A DNA stretch of 64,000 nt from CAIKMD01 sp035552195 (GCA_035552195.1 DASZLU010000145.1:1-64000), one strand, 5' to 3'. Numbered from the stretch's first letter, positions 16,576-25,716 are shown. The notes: generated by a model from the sequence alone, not told the origin. Translations and numbers: made by a program.

Positions 16576-19346
16576 CACGCCTCTCCGCCTTCGCCCGCTT
16601 CAGAATCGCCCGGCACCTCGCCGGCCGAATCGCCGTTGCCGACATCTTCGCCGGTATCGGGCAGACGCGCCACCGACACGACACGCTCGCCCTCGTCGAC
16701 CTTGAACACGGTCACGCCGCCACTGCGTCGCCGCCGGATGCTGATGTCGTCGACCGGCACGCGAATGAGTTGGCCGAGATTCGTGACAAGAACGATCTGG
16801 TCATCGTGGTTGACCGGGAAGACGGCGACGGTCGCTCCCTGCCCGCGGCTCGGATCGTTGTTCTCGCGACCCTGCGCGCCGCGGCCGGTGATCGGATAAT
16901 CGTAGGCCGAGCTGCGCTTGCCGAAGCCTTTCTCGGTCAGCACGAGGACGAATTCCTGGCGCGCGGCGAGATCTTGATACTGCTCTTCGCTGATCTGCGC
17001 CGCGGCTTCGTTCTCACCGTCTTCGGCGGCGACCTCGGCCTCTTCCGGCTCGGCGCGCCGGCGCTCGGCATCGAGACGCAGGAAGGCATAGCGCGTCGCA
17101 GTCGGCACATCTTCGTGACGCAGGATCGACATCGAGATCACCGCATCGCCGGGCGCCAAACGAATGCCGCGCACGCCGACCGAGCTGCGGCTCGAGAAGA
17201 CGCGCACATCGGCCGCCGGGAAACGAATGCTGCGGCCGTTACCGGTCGCCAGCAGGAAATCGTCATTCTCGCCGCAGACCGCCACCGCGATCAAACGGTC
17301 GTCGGCATCCTCGCCTTCGAACTTCATCGCGATCTTGCCCGTCGCAAAGACGTTGGCGAAATCGGAGAGCGCGTTGCGGCGAACATTGCCTTTGCGTGTC
17401 GCAAACACCGCGAATTTATCGGCCCAGGTGCTCTCGTCCTCCGGCAACGGCATCACGGTCGAGATCGTCTCGCCTTGCGCCAGATTGGGCAGCAGATTGA
17501 CCATCGCCTTGCCGCGCGCCTGCGGCGTGCCGACCGGCAAGCGATAGACCTTGAGCTTGTAGACGCGGCCCGAGCTTGTGAAGAACAGCATCGGCGCGTG
17601 CGTCGAGGCGACGAAAATCTGATCGATGAAATCCTCGTCGCGCACCGACATGCCGGCACGGCCGCGGCCGCCGCGGCGCTGCGCGCGATAGGTCGAAAGC
17701 GGCACGCGCTTGATGTAGCCGCTATGGCTCACCGTCACGACCATATCCTCGCGCTGGATCAGCGCTTCGATATCCGTCTCAAATTCCAATTCCTCGATCG
17801 CCGTACGCCGCGGCGTCGCGAACTGCTCTTTGACCTCGCGCAACTCTTGCCGGATCACTTCCATCAGCCGCTGGCGCGAGCCGAGGATCTCGAGATAGCC
17901 TTTGATCTCGACGACGATGCCACCGAGCTCTTCGGCGATCTTATCGCGCTCGAGCAAGGTCAGGCGCTGCAGGCGGAGATCGAGGATCGCGCGCGCCTGC
18001 TCTTCGGTCAGGTGATAGGTACCGTCCGGACGGGCACCGCCCCTGCCCGCTTCTTCGATCAGCGCGATCAGCGCCAGCACGTCTTGCGCCGGCCAGGCAC
18101 GCGCCATCATTTCGGCGCGCGCCGTCGCCGGGTCGGGCGCACGGCGGATCAGGGCGATCATCTCGTCGATATTGGCGACGGCGACCGCGAGGCCGAGCAA
18201 GGTATGCGCGCGCTCGCGCGCCTTGCGCAGGAGATAGATCGTGCGCCGCGTGACCACCTGCTCGCGGAATTCGACGAAGGCGACGATGATGTCGCGCAGG
18301 CTCATCAGCAGCGGCCGGCCGCCGTCGAGCGCCAGCATGTTGACGCCGAAGCTGGTCTGAAGCGGCGTATAGCGATAGAGCTGGTTGAGCACGACATCGG
18401 CCATCGCATCGCGCTTCAGCTCGACGACGACGCGCACGCCGTGGCGATCGCTTTCGTCACGCAGATCGGCGATGCCTTCGATGGTCTTGTCCTGCACCAA
18501 CTCGGCGATGCGCTCGACCATGCGCGCCTTGTTCACCTGATACGGGATCTCGGTCACGATGATCGCTTCGCGATCCTTGCGGATCTCTTCGATCTCGGTC
18601 TTGCCCCGCATGATGATCGAGCCGCGGCCCAGCGCATAAGCCGCATGAATGCCGGCGCGCCCGAGGATGATGCCGCCGGTCGGGAAATCCGGGCCCGGCA
18701 CGATCTCCATCAACTCTTCGATCGTGATCTCGCGATTGTCGATATAGGCGATGCAGGCATCGACCACTTCGCCGAGATTATGCGTCGGGATGTTGGTCGC
18801 CATGCCAACCGCGATACCCGAGCCGCCATTGACCAGGATGTTCGGGAAGCGCGCGGGAACAACCTTCGGCTCCTCGCGGCTGCCGTCGAAATTCGGCTGG
18901 AAGTCGACCGTCTCTTTGTCGATATCGTCGAGCAACGCATCAGCCGCACGCGAGAGACGCGACTCGGTGTAGCGCATCGCCGCCGGCGGATCGCCATCCA
19001 TCGAGCCGAAATTGCCCTGGCCGTCGATCAATTGCAGGCGCATGGCAAAGTCCTGCGCCATACGCACTAGCGCTTCGTAGATCGGCGCGTCGCCATGCGG
19101 ATGGAAATTACCCATCACTTCGCCGACGCTGGTCGCCGATTTGCGATAGCCGCGGTTCCAGTCGTAGCCCGCCTGCTTCATCGCATAGAGGATGCGGCGA
19201 TGCACCGGCTTCAACCCGTCGCGCACGTCCGGCAGAGCGCGCGATACGATCACGCTCATCGCGTAATCGAGGTAGGAGCGTTTCATCTCCTCTTCGATGG
19301 CAACGGGCGTTATGTCGAGCGGCGGCGGCGCGGGTGTGTCAGCCAA
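16575..19346 (-). CDS. gyrA: DNA gyrase subunit A
   Basis: A 923-residue type IIA topoisomerase subunit that breaks and rejoins DNA to introduce negative supercoils with GyrB. The catalytic tyrosine is Y126 in MRYTESR. The GyrA-box QRRGGRG (about residue 565), needed for wrapping, separates it from ParC. In the quinolone-binding region (HPHGDAPIYEAL), A87 and E91 occupy E. coli Ser83 and Asp87. The C-terminal pinwheel region contains an acidic insert near 770-800 and an acidic tail. The best start by homology is a TTG at 19346 (LADTPAPPPLDI), with only weak ribosome-binding signal; no upstream ATG fits. Confidence 0.96.
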   Translation of the reverse strand: MADTPAPPPLDITPVAIEEEMKRSYLDYAMSVIVSRALPDVRDGLKPVHRRILYAMKQAGYDWNRGYRKSATSVGEVMGNFHPHGDAPIYEALVRMAQDFAMRLQLIDGQGNFGSMDGDPPAAMRYTESRLSRAADALLDDIDKETVDFQPNFDGSREEPKVVPARFPNILVNGGSGIAVGMATNIPTHNLGEVVDACIAYIDNREITIEELMEIVPGPDFPTGGIILGRAGIHAAYALGRGSIIMRGKTEIEEIRKDREAIIVTEIPYQVNKARMVERIAELVQDKTIEGIADLRDESDRHGVRVVVELKRDAMADVVLNQLYRYTPLQTSFGVNMLALDGGRPLLMSLRDIIVAFVEFREQVVTRRTIYLLRKARERAHTLLGLAVAVANIDEMIALIRRAPDPATARAEMMARAWPAQDVLALIALIEEAGRGGARPDGTYHLTEEQARAILDLRLQRLTLLERDKIAEELGGIVVEIKGYLEILGSRQRLMEVIRQELREVKEQFATPRRTAIEELEFETDIEALIQREDMVVTVSHSGYIKRVPLSTYRAQRRGGRGRAGMSVRDEDFIDQIFVASTHAPMLFFTSSGRVYKLKVYRLPVGTPQARGKAMVNLLPNLAQGETISTVMPLPEDESTWADKFAVFATRKGNVRRNALSDFANVFATGKIAMKFEGEDADDRLIAVAVCGENDDFLLATGNGRSIRFPAADVRVFSSRSSVGVRGIRLAPGDAVISMSILRHEDVPTATRYAFLRLDAERRRAEPEEAEVAAEDGENEAAAQISEEQYQDLAARQEFVLVLTEKGFGKRSSAYDYPITGRGAQGRENNDPSRGQGATVAVFPVNHDDQIVLVTNLGQLIRVPVDDISIRRRRSGGVTVFKVDEGERVVSVARLPDTGEDVGNGDSAGEVPGDSEAGEGGEA

Positions 19347-19673
19347 AATGGGGTCCGAAGACTGGCGCTGAGAAGGCGGGAAACGCTACGAATCGGCCAG
19401 CAGAAATCGTCAAAAAACCTTAGCGAATTTTGCGCCTGTCAGCAACGTGGGGAGGGTTGCCCGCGGCGCATGACAGCGCCTGCTTTGGCAAAAATACTAT
19501 CATTTTATATCAATAGCTTATATTAATTATTTCGCCTGAAATTGTAGCCCATATGGCGTTGGCTTGGCCGCGCCGGAGCATCGGCCGATTCCGCAGCGCA
19601 AAATCCCCGCAAAAATGATTCGCCGCGAGCCACCGAAGCCGCCCGCGGCGAGGTCGAAACAGCGCTCGGCGCG
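19347..19673. other. Intergenic region upstream of gyrA
   Basis: About 327 bases with no supported gene. The centre (19493-19532) is markedly AT-rich compared with its surroundings, as expected for a gyrA promoter or UP-like element on the minus strand. The part next to the cytochrome stop is GC-rich with CGCCGCGA/CGGCG repeats that could fold as its terminator. I cannot assign -35/-10 boxes with confidence. Confidence 0.4.
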
Positions 19674-20063
19674 CTAGTTGCTGAGCAGCGGGATACTGGA
19701 GGCCGCCGGCGCGGCCGGCAGCGTCTTCAGCCAAGCATAAATATTCGCCGCGTCCGTATCCGACAGGCTCGCCGGCTCGTAAGGCGGCATGGCGTTCTGC
19801 GGTGTCCGGAGTTGCTGAAGCACCGCCGCGAAGGGCAGCGCCGTGGCAGCGAGACGCGGCCCGGTGATCGCCCCGCCCTGCGCCACCGTGCCGTGGCACT
19901 CCCAACAGCCATCCGCGAGGAAGGTCTGCTGGCCGGCCTTGGCATCGCCCTGAGGGGCGGCTTCCTGACCGCCCCCGTTTTGTTGTGCCCCGGCATTGGA
20001 CACCAGAACGGCGAACGCACAGATCACCAATGCCGCCGCCGCGGCAACGAAACCAACCCGCAT
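19674..20063 (-). CDS. Small exported c-type cytochrome
   Basis: A 129-residue protein with an N-terminal signal peptide (MRVGFVAAAAALVICAFAVLVS) and one haem-binding CWECH motif (about residue 55). The distal ligand is probably the Met in NAMPPYEPASLSD, and the helix DTDAANIYAWLKTLP closes a class I cytochrome c fold. ATG 20063 follows GAGGGGGACACAC; a TTG at 20078 that overlaps the upstream stop is less likely. It lies 11 bases after the Tat-exported ThDP enzyme gene, so the two are probably one operon and the cytochrome is the likely periplasmic electron acceptor. Confidence 0.88.
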   Translation of the reverse strand: MRVGFVAAAAALVICAFAVLVSNAGAQQNGGGQEAAPQGDAKAGQQTFLADGCWECHGTVAQGGAITGPRLAATALPFAAVLQQLRTPQNAMPPYEPASLSDTDAANIYAWLKTLPAAPAASSIPLLSN

Positions 20064-20074
20064 GTGTGTCCCCC

Positions 20075-22045
20075 TCAACGTCCTTGTGAAACCACGTCCA
20101 CCAACACCGGCTCGCCCTTTTTGACGATAGCTGCCGCTGTCTTTAAAACCTCGCCGAGCTTCGCCGGATCGGTGACCGTGAAGCCCTTCATGCCGAAGCT
20201 CTCGGCCATCTTAGCGAAATCGATATTCGGGTTGGCGATCTCGGTGCCGATATGCGCGGTCTTGGGATCGCGCATATGACGATTGGCCATTGCCTGTAGA
20301 TGCATCACTTCCTGGAAGTAGAACCGGTTGTTGTGCATGACTGTGAGGATCGGGATCTGATACTTGGCCGCGGTCCAGAGCGCGCCAGGCCCCACCATCA
20401 ACGCGCCGTCGCCCATGATCGAGACCGAGAAGCGACCGTGCTTTTTATTGGCAAGCGCCGAGCCGATCGCGCCACCGGCGTCATAGCCGACGCCATAGGC
20501 GCCGGAATCGCCGAGGTAGTGATAGCTCTTGTCCATTTTCCACAGCTTGTGCGACCAGTAGCCGCCCGGCTGCGTCGATGAGACGAGCGAGTAATCCTCG
20601 TCCTTGATCACATTCCACAGTTCCATACAGAGCCGCGCGGTGCTGATCGGCGTCGCATCCCAGCCCGAAGCCGCTTCGGTCTCCGCCGCCTTGAATGACG
20701 CCTTCCGCGCATCGGCGAGCTTCTTGCCGCGCGCCTCGAAGGCGTTCTTCTTGTCGTCGGTCATCGCCTTCTTCACGGCTTCGAGCAGGTACGGCATCGT
20801 CTGCGCACCGTCGCCGCTGATCTCGAGATCGATGTCCGTGAAGCGCTGGAAATTCTGGTAGTTCGAGCGGATGAACTGATTCGCCGAGGTCACCGACACT
20901 GTCTTGGTCCCCGGCTTCAGCAGCGGCCGGGATGAGCGATGCAGCTGGTCCTTATAGGCGTGCGTAACGCCCCAGAAATCGGTCATATCGAGACCGACCA
21001 CGAGATCGGCTTGGGATAAAACCGCGCCGCGGCGGTCGCTCTGATTGAGTCCGTGCTGAGTCGGGAAGTTCATGCGGCCGCCGATATCGACGATCGAGCA
21101 TTGCAACACGTCGGCAAGCTGCACCAGCGGGTTCAGCACGCCATTGGGGCCCGGCTGGCCGCGATCGGCCATGATCACCGGGTTCTCGGCCGCGACCAGC
21201 ATTTTGGCCAACTCGGCCACAGCATTCTGATCGCCCTGCGCATCCGTGAAGCGCGGCAGCTTCGGATGGGTCAGCTTCTCGTCTTCGGGGATCGGATTTT
21301 CCTGCAAGCTGCTATCGGCAACCAGCAGCACGGGGCCCATCGGCGGTGTGGTCGCGATCTGATAGGCACGCACGGTCGATTCAGCAAAATGCTGCAGGCC
21401 GCCCGGCGAATCGTCCCATTTCGTGTAATCGCGAACGATGACGGCCCCGTCTTGCACCGTGTGATCGACTTCGACACCCGGTCGGCGCTCGGTGGCGTCG
21501 GCGATGTTGGCGGTGACGACGACGATCGGCACGCGATCAGCATAGGCGTTGTAGATCGCCATCGAGGCGTGCTGCAGGCCGACCGTCGCATGGACGAGAT
21601 TCAGCATCGGCTTGCCTTCGACTTTGGCATAGCCATGCGACATCGCCACCGAGATTTCCTCGTGGAAGCACTCGATCCATTGCGGCGCGGTGTTCTTGCC
21701 GTAATTAATGAAGGATTCCTGCAGCGCGCGGAAGCTCGAACCCGGCATCGAGGCAAGGTACTCGAAGCCCAAGTTCTTGAAGCCGTCGACCATGAAGTCG
21801 GAACCGCTGGTCGGCGAGACCAGGTTCTCGGCGCCCTTCGGCACACCGGCCATCGGGTTCGGCTGCGCAGTTTCGGCAACCTTCTGAATTTCGGAAACGC
21901 CTTGCGGCACTTTGCCTCGCTTCGGCGGCGTCGGTGCTGCTTGTGCGGTTAGCGGCGATGCCAGCGTCGTCGCGGCACCGGCGAGGGCTGCACCTTTGAG
22001 GAATCCACGGCGACCGACTCCGGTCGTGTCTTTGCGCTTCGACAT
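20075..22045 (-). CDS. Tat-exported thiamine-diphosphate-dependent enzyme (acetolactate-synthase-like)
   Basis: A 656-residue member of the ThDP enzyme superfamily. The N-terminus has a twin-arginine signal (RRGFLK, residues 12-17, then a hydrophobic stretch to AQA), so the folded enzyme should be exported. The pyrimidine domain has the cofactor-activating glutamate (E129 in FHEEISVAMSHGYA) and the pyrophosphate domain the GDG...NN motif at 545-573. The central region is the TH3-like domain. ThDP enzymes of this type cleave 2-oxoacids; being in the periplasm next to a cytochrome c suggests an oxidase/dehydrogenase-like role, which is inference. Its start follows GAGGGAGGGAACG. Confidence 0.85.
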   Translation of the reverse strand: MSKRKDTTGVGRRGFLKGAALAGAATTLASPLTAQAAPTPPKRGKVPQGVSEIQKVAETAQPNPMAGVPKGAENLVSPTSGSDFMVDGFKNLGFEYLASMPGSSFRALQESFINYGKNTAPQWIECFHEEISVAMSHGYAKVEGKPMLNLVHATVGLQHASMAIYNAYADRVPIVVVTANIADATERRPGVEVDHTVQDGAVIVRDYTKWDDSPGGLQHFAESTVRAYQIATTPPMGPVLLVADSSLQENPIPEDEKLTHPKLPRFTDAQGDQNAVAELAKMLVAAENPVIMADRGQPGPNGVLNPLVQLADVLQCSIVDIGGRMNFPTQHGLNQSDRRGAVLSQADLVVGLDMTDFWGVTHAYKDQLHRSSRPLLKPGTKTVSVTSANQFIRSNYQNFQRFTDIDLEISGDGAQTMPYLLEAVKKAMTDDKKNAFEARGKKLADARKASFKAAETEAASGWDATPISTARLCMELWNVIKDEDYSLVSSTQPGGYWSHKLWKMDKSYHYLGDSGAYGVGYDAGGAIGSALANKKHGRFSVSIMGDGALMVGPGALWTAAKYQIPILTVMHNNRFYFQEVMHLQAMANRHMRDPKTAHIGTEIANPNIDFAKMAESFGMKGFTVTDPAKLGEVLKTAAAIVKKGEPVLVDVVSQGR

Positions 22046-22189
22046 CGTTCCCTCCCTCGGGAAAGCGGCCCTTTGTCTTCGGGCGATATGTCATTCATTT
22101 CACAAAGCGGAGGCGCGCGCAACCATCGCCCCGCTCACCAAAAAGCGAGCTCGGGACGGCCTGTCGAGAGAAACCGGGAAAAGAGAGCG

Positions 22190-23338
22190 TTAGGCGGCGT
22201 GCGCCGGCGATGGCGCAGCGACATCCGCCGGATAGAGCAGATCGTTGCCTTCCTGATAACGCGCCGAGCCTTCCTCGATCAGCGCGTTGTTCTTGGCGCG
22301 CAGGGCGGCATCAGCCTCACCGTAGAGGAACGGCAAGAACGCATAACGCCGGCCGCGGGTGATCGGCGTCACCTCATGCAGGGCACCGCACGAGAAGACG
22401 ACGGCGCCGCCGACCGGGGCGCGATAGGTGCGTCGGCCGAATTCCGGGAAGATCAGATCGCAACCTTCGTAATCGCGGTTGAGATTGATCGAAACGGCGA
22501 AACGTCGATGTTGGGCGCCGGCATTGATGTTGTCGCGATGGCGGAAGAAGTGGCCGCCCTCCAGTGAATCGTAACAAGAGACCAGATAACGGTCCATGCG
22601 CGTCGCGGCGAACTGGAAGTAGCGATCAATGGCCGGCAGTAAGCGCCGCACCAACTGATCGCGGATCTTTTCGCGCAGCTCCGGCACGACGATCGGCATG
22701 TCGCGCCGCTGCTTCAAATCATAATTGACGACAGTGCGCGTCTTGCCCTCGACGTCGAGGAGGAAGCCGGAATCATCGCCGCCCATTTTGTCGTAGAGCT
22801 TCACGAGGAAATCGCAGAGATCGAAATCGAGAACCCGCGGTACGATCAGCGCCGGCGCCGTCATCGGCACGCCGGTGGACTCATCGACACTCGGTAGGCC
22901 TTTCAGCATTTGCCGAAGGATCGTGGCGTGGCCGGCCGGATGATCCCAGGGGACGATCGCGACAACCCGCAGCATCGGATCGAGCACCACGCTGCCTTGC
23001 GCTCCCACCGCGCCATAGAGCCGCGTGACCGCACCGTCGTAATCGGCGACATAGCGCAGCGTCGCCGGCGCCATGCTGGCGATGGCGCCCAGCGCGACAG
23101 GTGGAACCGTCAGCACCGCATAAGCGACCAGATGATCCTCTGTCATACCTGCGATCGAGCCGATGAGCGCCTGGCGCTCCGCTTCTGCACGCGGCGCGGC
23201 GAGATCGTCCAGGAACGAGACCACAGTCCAGCGGCCGCCGCTTACATGGAGGTCGGCGCTGCCGCCGGTGATCGTCGACGCGCTAAACCACGGCGCCGGA
23301 TCGCCGAGCCTGACGGTTGCGCTGATCAACTGCTCCAT
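22190..23338 (-). CDS. Redoxin-like domain fused to 2OG-Fe(II) oxygenase (prolyl-4-hydroxylase type)
   Basis: A 382-residue cytoplasmic fusion. Residues 8-150 look like an AhpC/TSA peroxiredoxin fold (LGDPAPWFSASTITGG, WTVVSFLDD, VVLDPMLRVVAIVP) but without a peroxidatic cysteine: the usual Cys segment reads LDDLAAPRAE. Residues 165-345 form a double-stranded beta-helix dioxygenase with the iron ligands H267-x-D269 and H321 and the 2-oxoglutarate-binding R331 (HEVTPITRGRR). It should hydroxylate a protein or small molecule. Two adjacent ATGs (23341, 23338) exist; 23338 has better spacing from AGGGGGG. The ThDP gene follows 144 bases downstream in the same direction. Confidence 0.85.
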   Translation of the reverse strand: MEQLISATVRLGDPAPWFSASTITGGSADLHVSGGRWTVVSFLDDLAAPRAEAERQALIGSIAGMTEDHLVAYAVLTVPPVALGAIASMAPATLRYVADYDGAVTRLYGAVGAQGSVVLDPMLRVVAIVPWDHPAGHATILRQMLKGLPSVDESTGVPMTAPALIVPRVLDFDLCDFLVKLYDKMGGDDSGFLLDVEGKTRTVVNYDLKQRRDMPIVVPELREKIRDQLVRRLLPAIDRYFQFAATRMDRYLVSCYDSLEGGHFFRHRDNINAGAQHRRFAVSINLNRDYEGCDLIFPEFGRRTYRAPVGGAVVFSCGALHEVTPITRGRRYAFLPFLYGEADAALRAKNNALIEEGSARYQEGNDLLYPADVAAPSPAHAA

Positions 23339-23458
23339 CATTGAACCCCCCTTGCTACGCCCGCAAAAAAAGACAGACGTGCGGGAGCAAGAGGCATGCC
23401 AATAACGGCCTTGGAAAGCCGCCGGTTTTCGGACATGAAAAGCGGCACAGAGGTTACG

Positions 23459-23475
23459 GCGGCAAATTTTGCCGC
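23459..23475. promoter_or_regulatory. 17-base inverted repeat in a divergent promoter region
   Basis: GCGGCAAA-T-TTTGCCGC is a perfect 8-bp inverted repeat with a one-base centre, typical of a dimeric regulator site. It lies between the divergent redoxin/oxygenase and FkbH-like genes. A half-site-like GCGGCAATTTT recurs near 23555, close to the FkbH start. Confidence 0.35.
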
Positions 23476-23520
23476 ATCGTTGCTGCCGTTTTCGCTCGCG
23501 AACACCGGCATCCGACCGCG

Positions 23521-23537
23521 TTAACTGGGCGCTAACC
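23521..23537 (+). promoter_or_regulatory. Candidate CtrA-type site upstream of the FkbH-like gene
   Basis: TTAA-N7-CTAACC differs from TTAA-N7-TTAAC in one base and ends 46 bases before the start codon at 23584. Confidence 0.3.
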
Positions 23538-23583
23538 AAGTTCTCCCGATGATGCGGCAATTTTCTTCAGGCCGAGCATCATC

Positions 23584-25716
23584 ATGAATTTGCAGCGATC
23601 GCGCTTTCTTCATTCCTTGCCCGTCGGCGCACAGCGCTATCTACTTATCCATGCCGTGACGCATGCCCGCCTCACCATCGACCAGCAGCTCAACACCGTC
23701 GTCGATTTCTTTGCGACGCCGCGCGCTTGGCCCGATGAGTATCAAAGCCTCGCAGTCAGCATTTCCTACGATCGCGAAACGCTGTCGAATTGCATCGCCG
23801 ATCTGATCGAGCGCGGTTTCATCACCGACAAAAGCGCGGATGAAGAACTCGCCGAAACCACCGAGAAGCTCTGCGCCACCTATGGCCGCGATCCGGACGA
23901 ATTGCTCGATCGCTATCGCCGCGAATTGAAAGAAGGTGCGCACGCCTATTGGTCGGCGGGCGCGGCGCGTTGCATCGCCGATCTCGGCGCGACCGGCAAA
24001 CGCGTCGATCTGCTGCTTTTCGGCGATTGCGACATCCAAATGGAGAGCGACTTCCTGCGCCGGGAAGCGGCGCGGCGCGGCATCGATCTGCGCATCGCCG
24101 CGACGTCGCCCGACGACGTGCGCCTGGCCAGCGAGCGTAGGCATGACGCAATCCTGATCGGCGCGCTACGCGCGCGTCATCACATGACCCTCGATGCCTC
24201 GCAGCTCCAAGGCCCGCCACATGCGGCCTATATTCTGCAGGCGCGCGAGATTCTCGAAGAGCTGCGCCGGCGCAGCGCCGCGCCGATCCTCATCGATAAT
24301 CTTCCCGAACCGACCGTGCAGCCTCTCGGTCTCGCCGAGCGCGGGCTCAATGGCCACCGCACGCGGTTCCGCACGACCAACGTCGTGCTCGCCGATCTCG
24401 CGGCGCAGTTGCCCGATGTTCACGTCGTCGACATCAACGCCGCGGTGGCCGCAATCGGCAGTGAGCGCATGATCGATGATGGGCATTTCGGCTTCACTCA
24501 CCTCGGCTCGCCCGGCTGGCTGTTGCAGCGGCCGGAGAGCGAGAAGGAAGCGGTGCACGGTCTCTTTCCCGATATCAAATCGCTCGCCGAATTGGTCGGC
24601 GGCGATCCCTATGCGCGCGAAGCGGCGATGGCACGCGTTCATATCGATGCCGTCGCCGTCGCGCTGGGCATCGATCGCAAGAAATGCGTGATCGTCGACC
24701 TCGACGGCGTGTTATGGCCCGGCGTTCTCGCCGAGACCGGCCGCCCCTTCGCCTGGGAGCCCACCGTGAGCGGCGCGTTCTCCTTCATCGGTCATTACTT
24801 CGGCCTGCATGAAGCGCTGCTTTGCCTCAAGAAACGCGGCATCGTCCTCGCCTGCGTCAGCAAGAACGACGAAGCGACGGTGCGCGAGCTCTGGAAATAT
24901 CCGAGCCACTATCCGCAACAGCGGCTGCTAACCCTCGACGATTTCGTGACCTGCCGCATCAATTGGCACGACAAGGTCGAGAACATCCGCTCGATCGCCA
25001 AGGAGATCGGCTTCGCGCTCGACACGTTCCTCTTCGTCGACGATCACCCCATCGAGCGCGATCGCGTGCGTCAGCGTTTGCCCGAGATCGAAGTCTGGGG
25101 CGAGGATCTCCTTGGCTTGCGGCGCATGCTGCTGACCGATCCGCGGCTGCAATTGCCGGTCATCACCGACGAGGCCGCGTCACGCACGTCGCTCGTCAAA
25201 GCACAACTTAACCGCCAGCAATTCCGTGCCGAGGCGGTAAGCGAAAGCGACTACGTCGCCTCGTTGCAGATCGCCTGCCGCATCGAGCGGCTGATCGAGC
25301 CGGCTAAGCTCGATCGCATCGAAGAGATGTTCGCGCGCACGACGCAATTCAATGCCACGAACCGCCGCTTCCCCATTGCCGAACTGCAAACCCTGGTCGC
25401 AAACCCCTTGGCCCGCATCTTCACGCTGCAGGTCTCGGACCGCTTCGGCGATCACGGCCTTGTCGGTGCGGCGATCGTTGAAAGTAGTGAGATCGCCGGC
25501 CTCGTGCTCAGCTGCCGCGTTCTTGGCCTTGGCGTCGAGCATCGCTTCCTGCAGCACATCGTTGCCGAGCTGACTCGTGATGGCGTCCCGGTCGCGGCAC
25601 GGATCATCGAGACCGCGCGCAACGCGCCGGTCCGCAATATCTATCGCGATAACGGCTTTACGCTCGACACTGACGGTGTCTGGCGTCAGACCGCGAAGAC
25701 CGAAGCCGCCGCTTAG
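23584..25716 (+). CDS. FkbH-like HAD-IIIC protein with an extra N-terminal winged-helix-like domain
   Basis: A 710-residue multidomain protein. Residues 10-85 resemble the small winged-helix peptide-recognition domains found at the N-terminus of RiPP maturases (ARLTIDQQLNTVVDFF, then LIERGFITDKSADEE). Residues 130-340 look SGNH/FkbH N-domain-like. The HAD core starts at D372-x-D374 (DLDGVLWPGVL) and continues through SKNDEATV and FVDDHPIERD. The last 150 residues resemble a GNAT-like domain (VSDRFGDHGLVGAA; RVLGLGVEHRFLQHIV). FkbH proteins load glycerate units onto carrier proteins in polyketide pathways, but no PKS or ACP is nearby, so its job here is open. Its stop overlaps the convergent ssb stop by four bases. 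Confidence 0.8.
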   Translation: MNLQRSRFLHSLPVGAQRYLLIHAVTHARLTIDQQLNTVVDFFATPRAWPDEYQSLAVSISYDRETLSNCIADLIERGFITDKSADEELAETTEKLCATYGRDPDELLDRYRRELKEGAHAYWSAGAARCIADLGATGKRVDLLLFGDCDIQMESDFLRREAARRGIDLRIAATSPDDVRLASERRHDAILIGALRARHHMTLDASQLQGPPHAAYILQAREILEELRRRSAAPILIDNLPEPTVQPLGLAERGLNGHRTRFRTTNVVLADLAAQLPDVHVVDINAAVAAIGSERMIDDGHFGFTHLGSPGWLLQRPESEKEAVHGLFPDIKSLAELVGGDPYAREAAMARVHIDAVAVALGIDRKKCVIVDLDGVLWPGVLAETGRPFAWEPTVSGAFSFIGHYFGLHEALLCLKKRGIVLACVSKNDEATVRELWKYPSHYPQQRLLTLDDFVTCRINWHDKVENIRSIAKEIGFALDTFLFVDDHPIERDRVRQRLPEIEVWGEDLLGLRRMLLTDPRLQLPVITDEAASRTSLVKAQLNRQQFRAEAVSESDYVASLQIACRIERLIEPAKLDRIEEMFARTTQFNATNRRFPIAELQTLVANPLARIFTLQVSDRFGDHGLVGAAIVESSEIAGLVLSCRVLGLGVEHRFLQHIVAELTRDGVPVAARIIETARNAPVRNIYRDNGFTLDTDGVWRQTAKTEAAA

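Noticed and set aside
16770..19070. A 766-codon plus-strand open frame opposite gyrA
   Set aside because: Antisense shadow; Arg/Asp/His-rich low-complexity product and no start signal.
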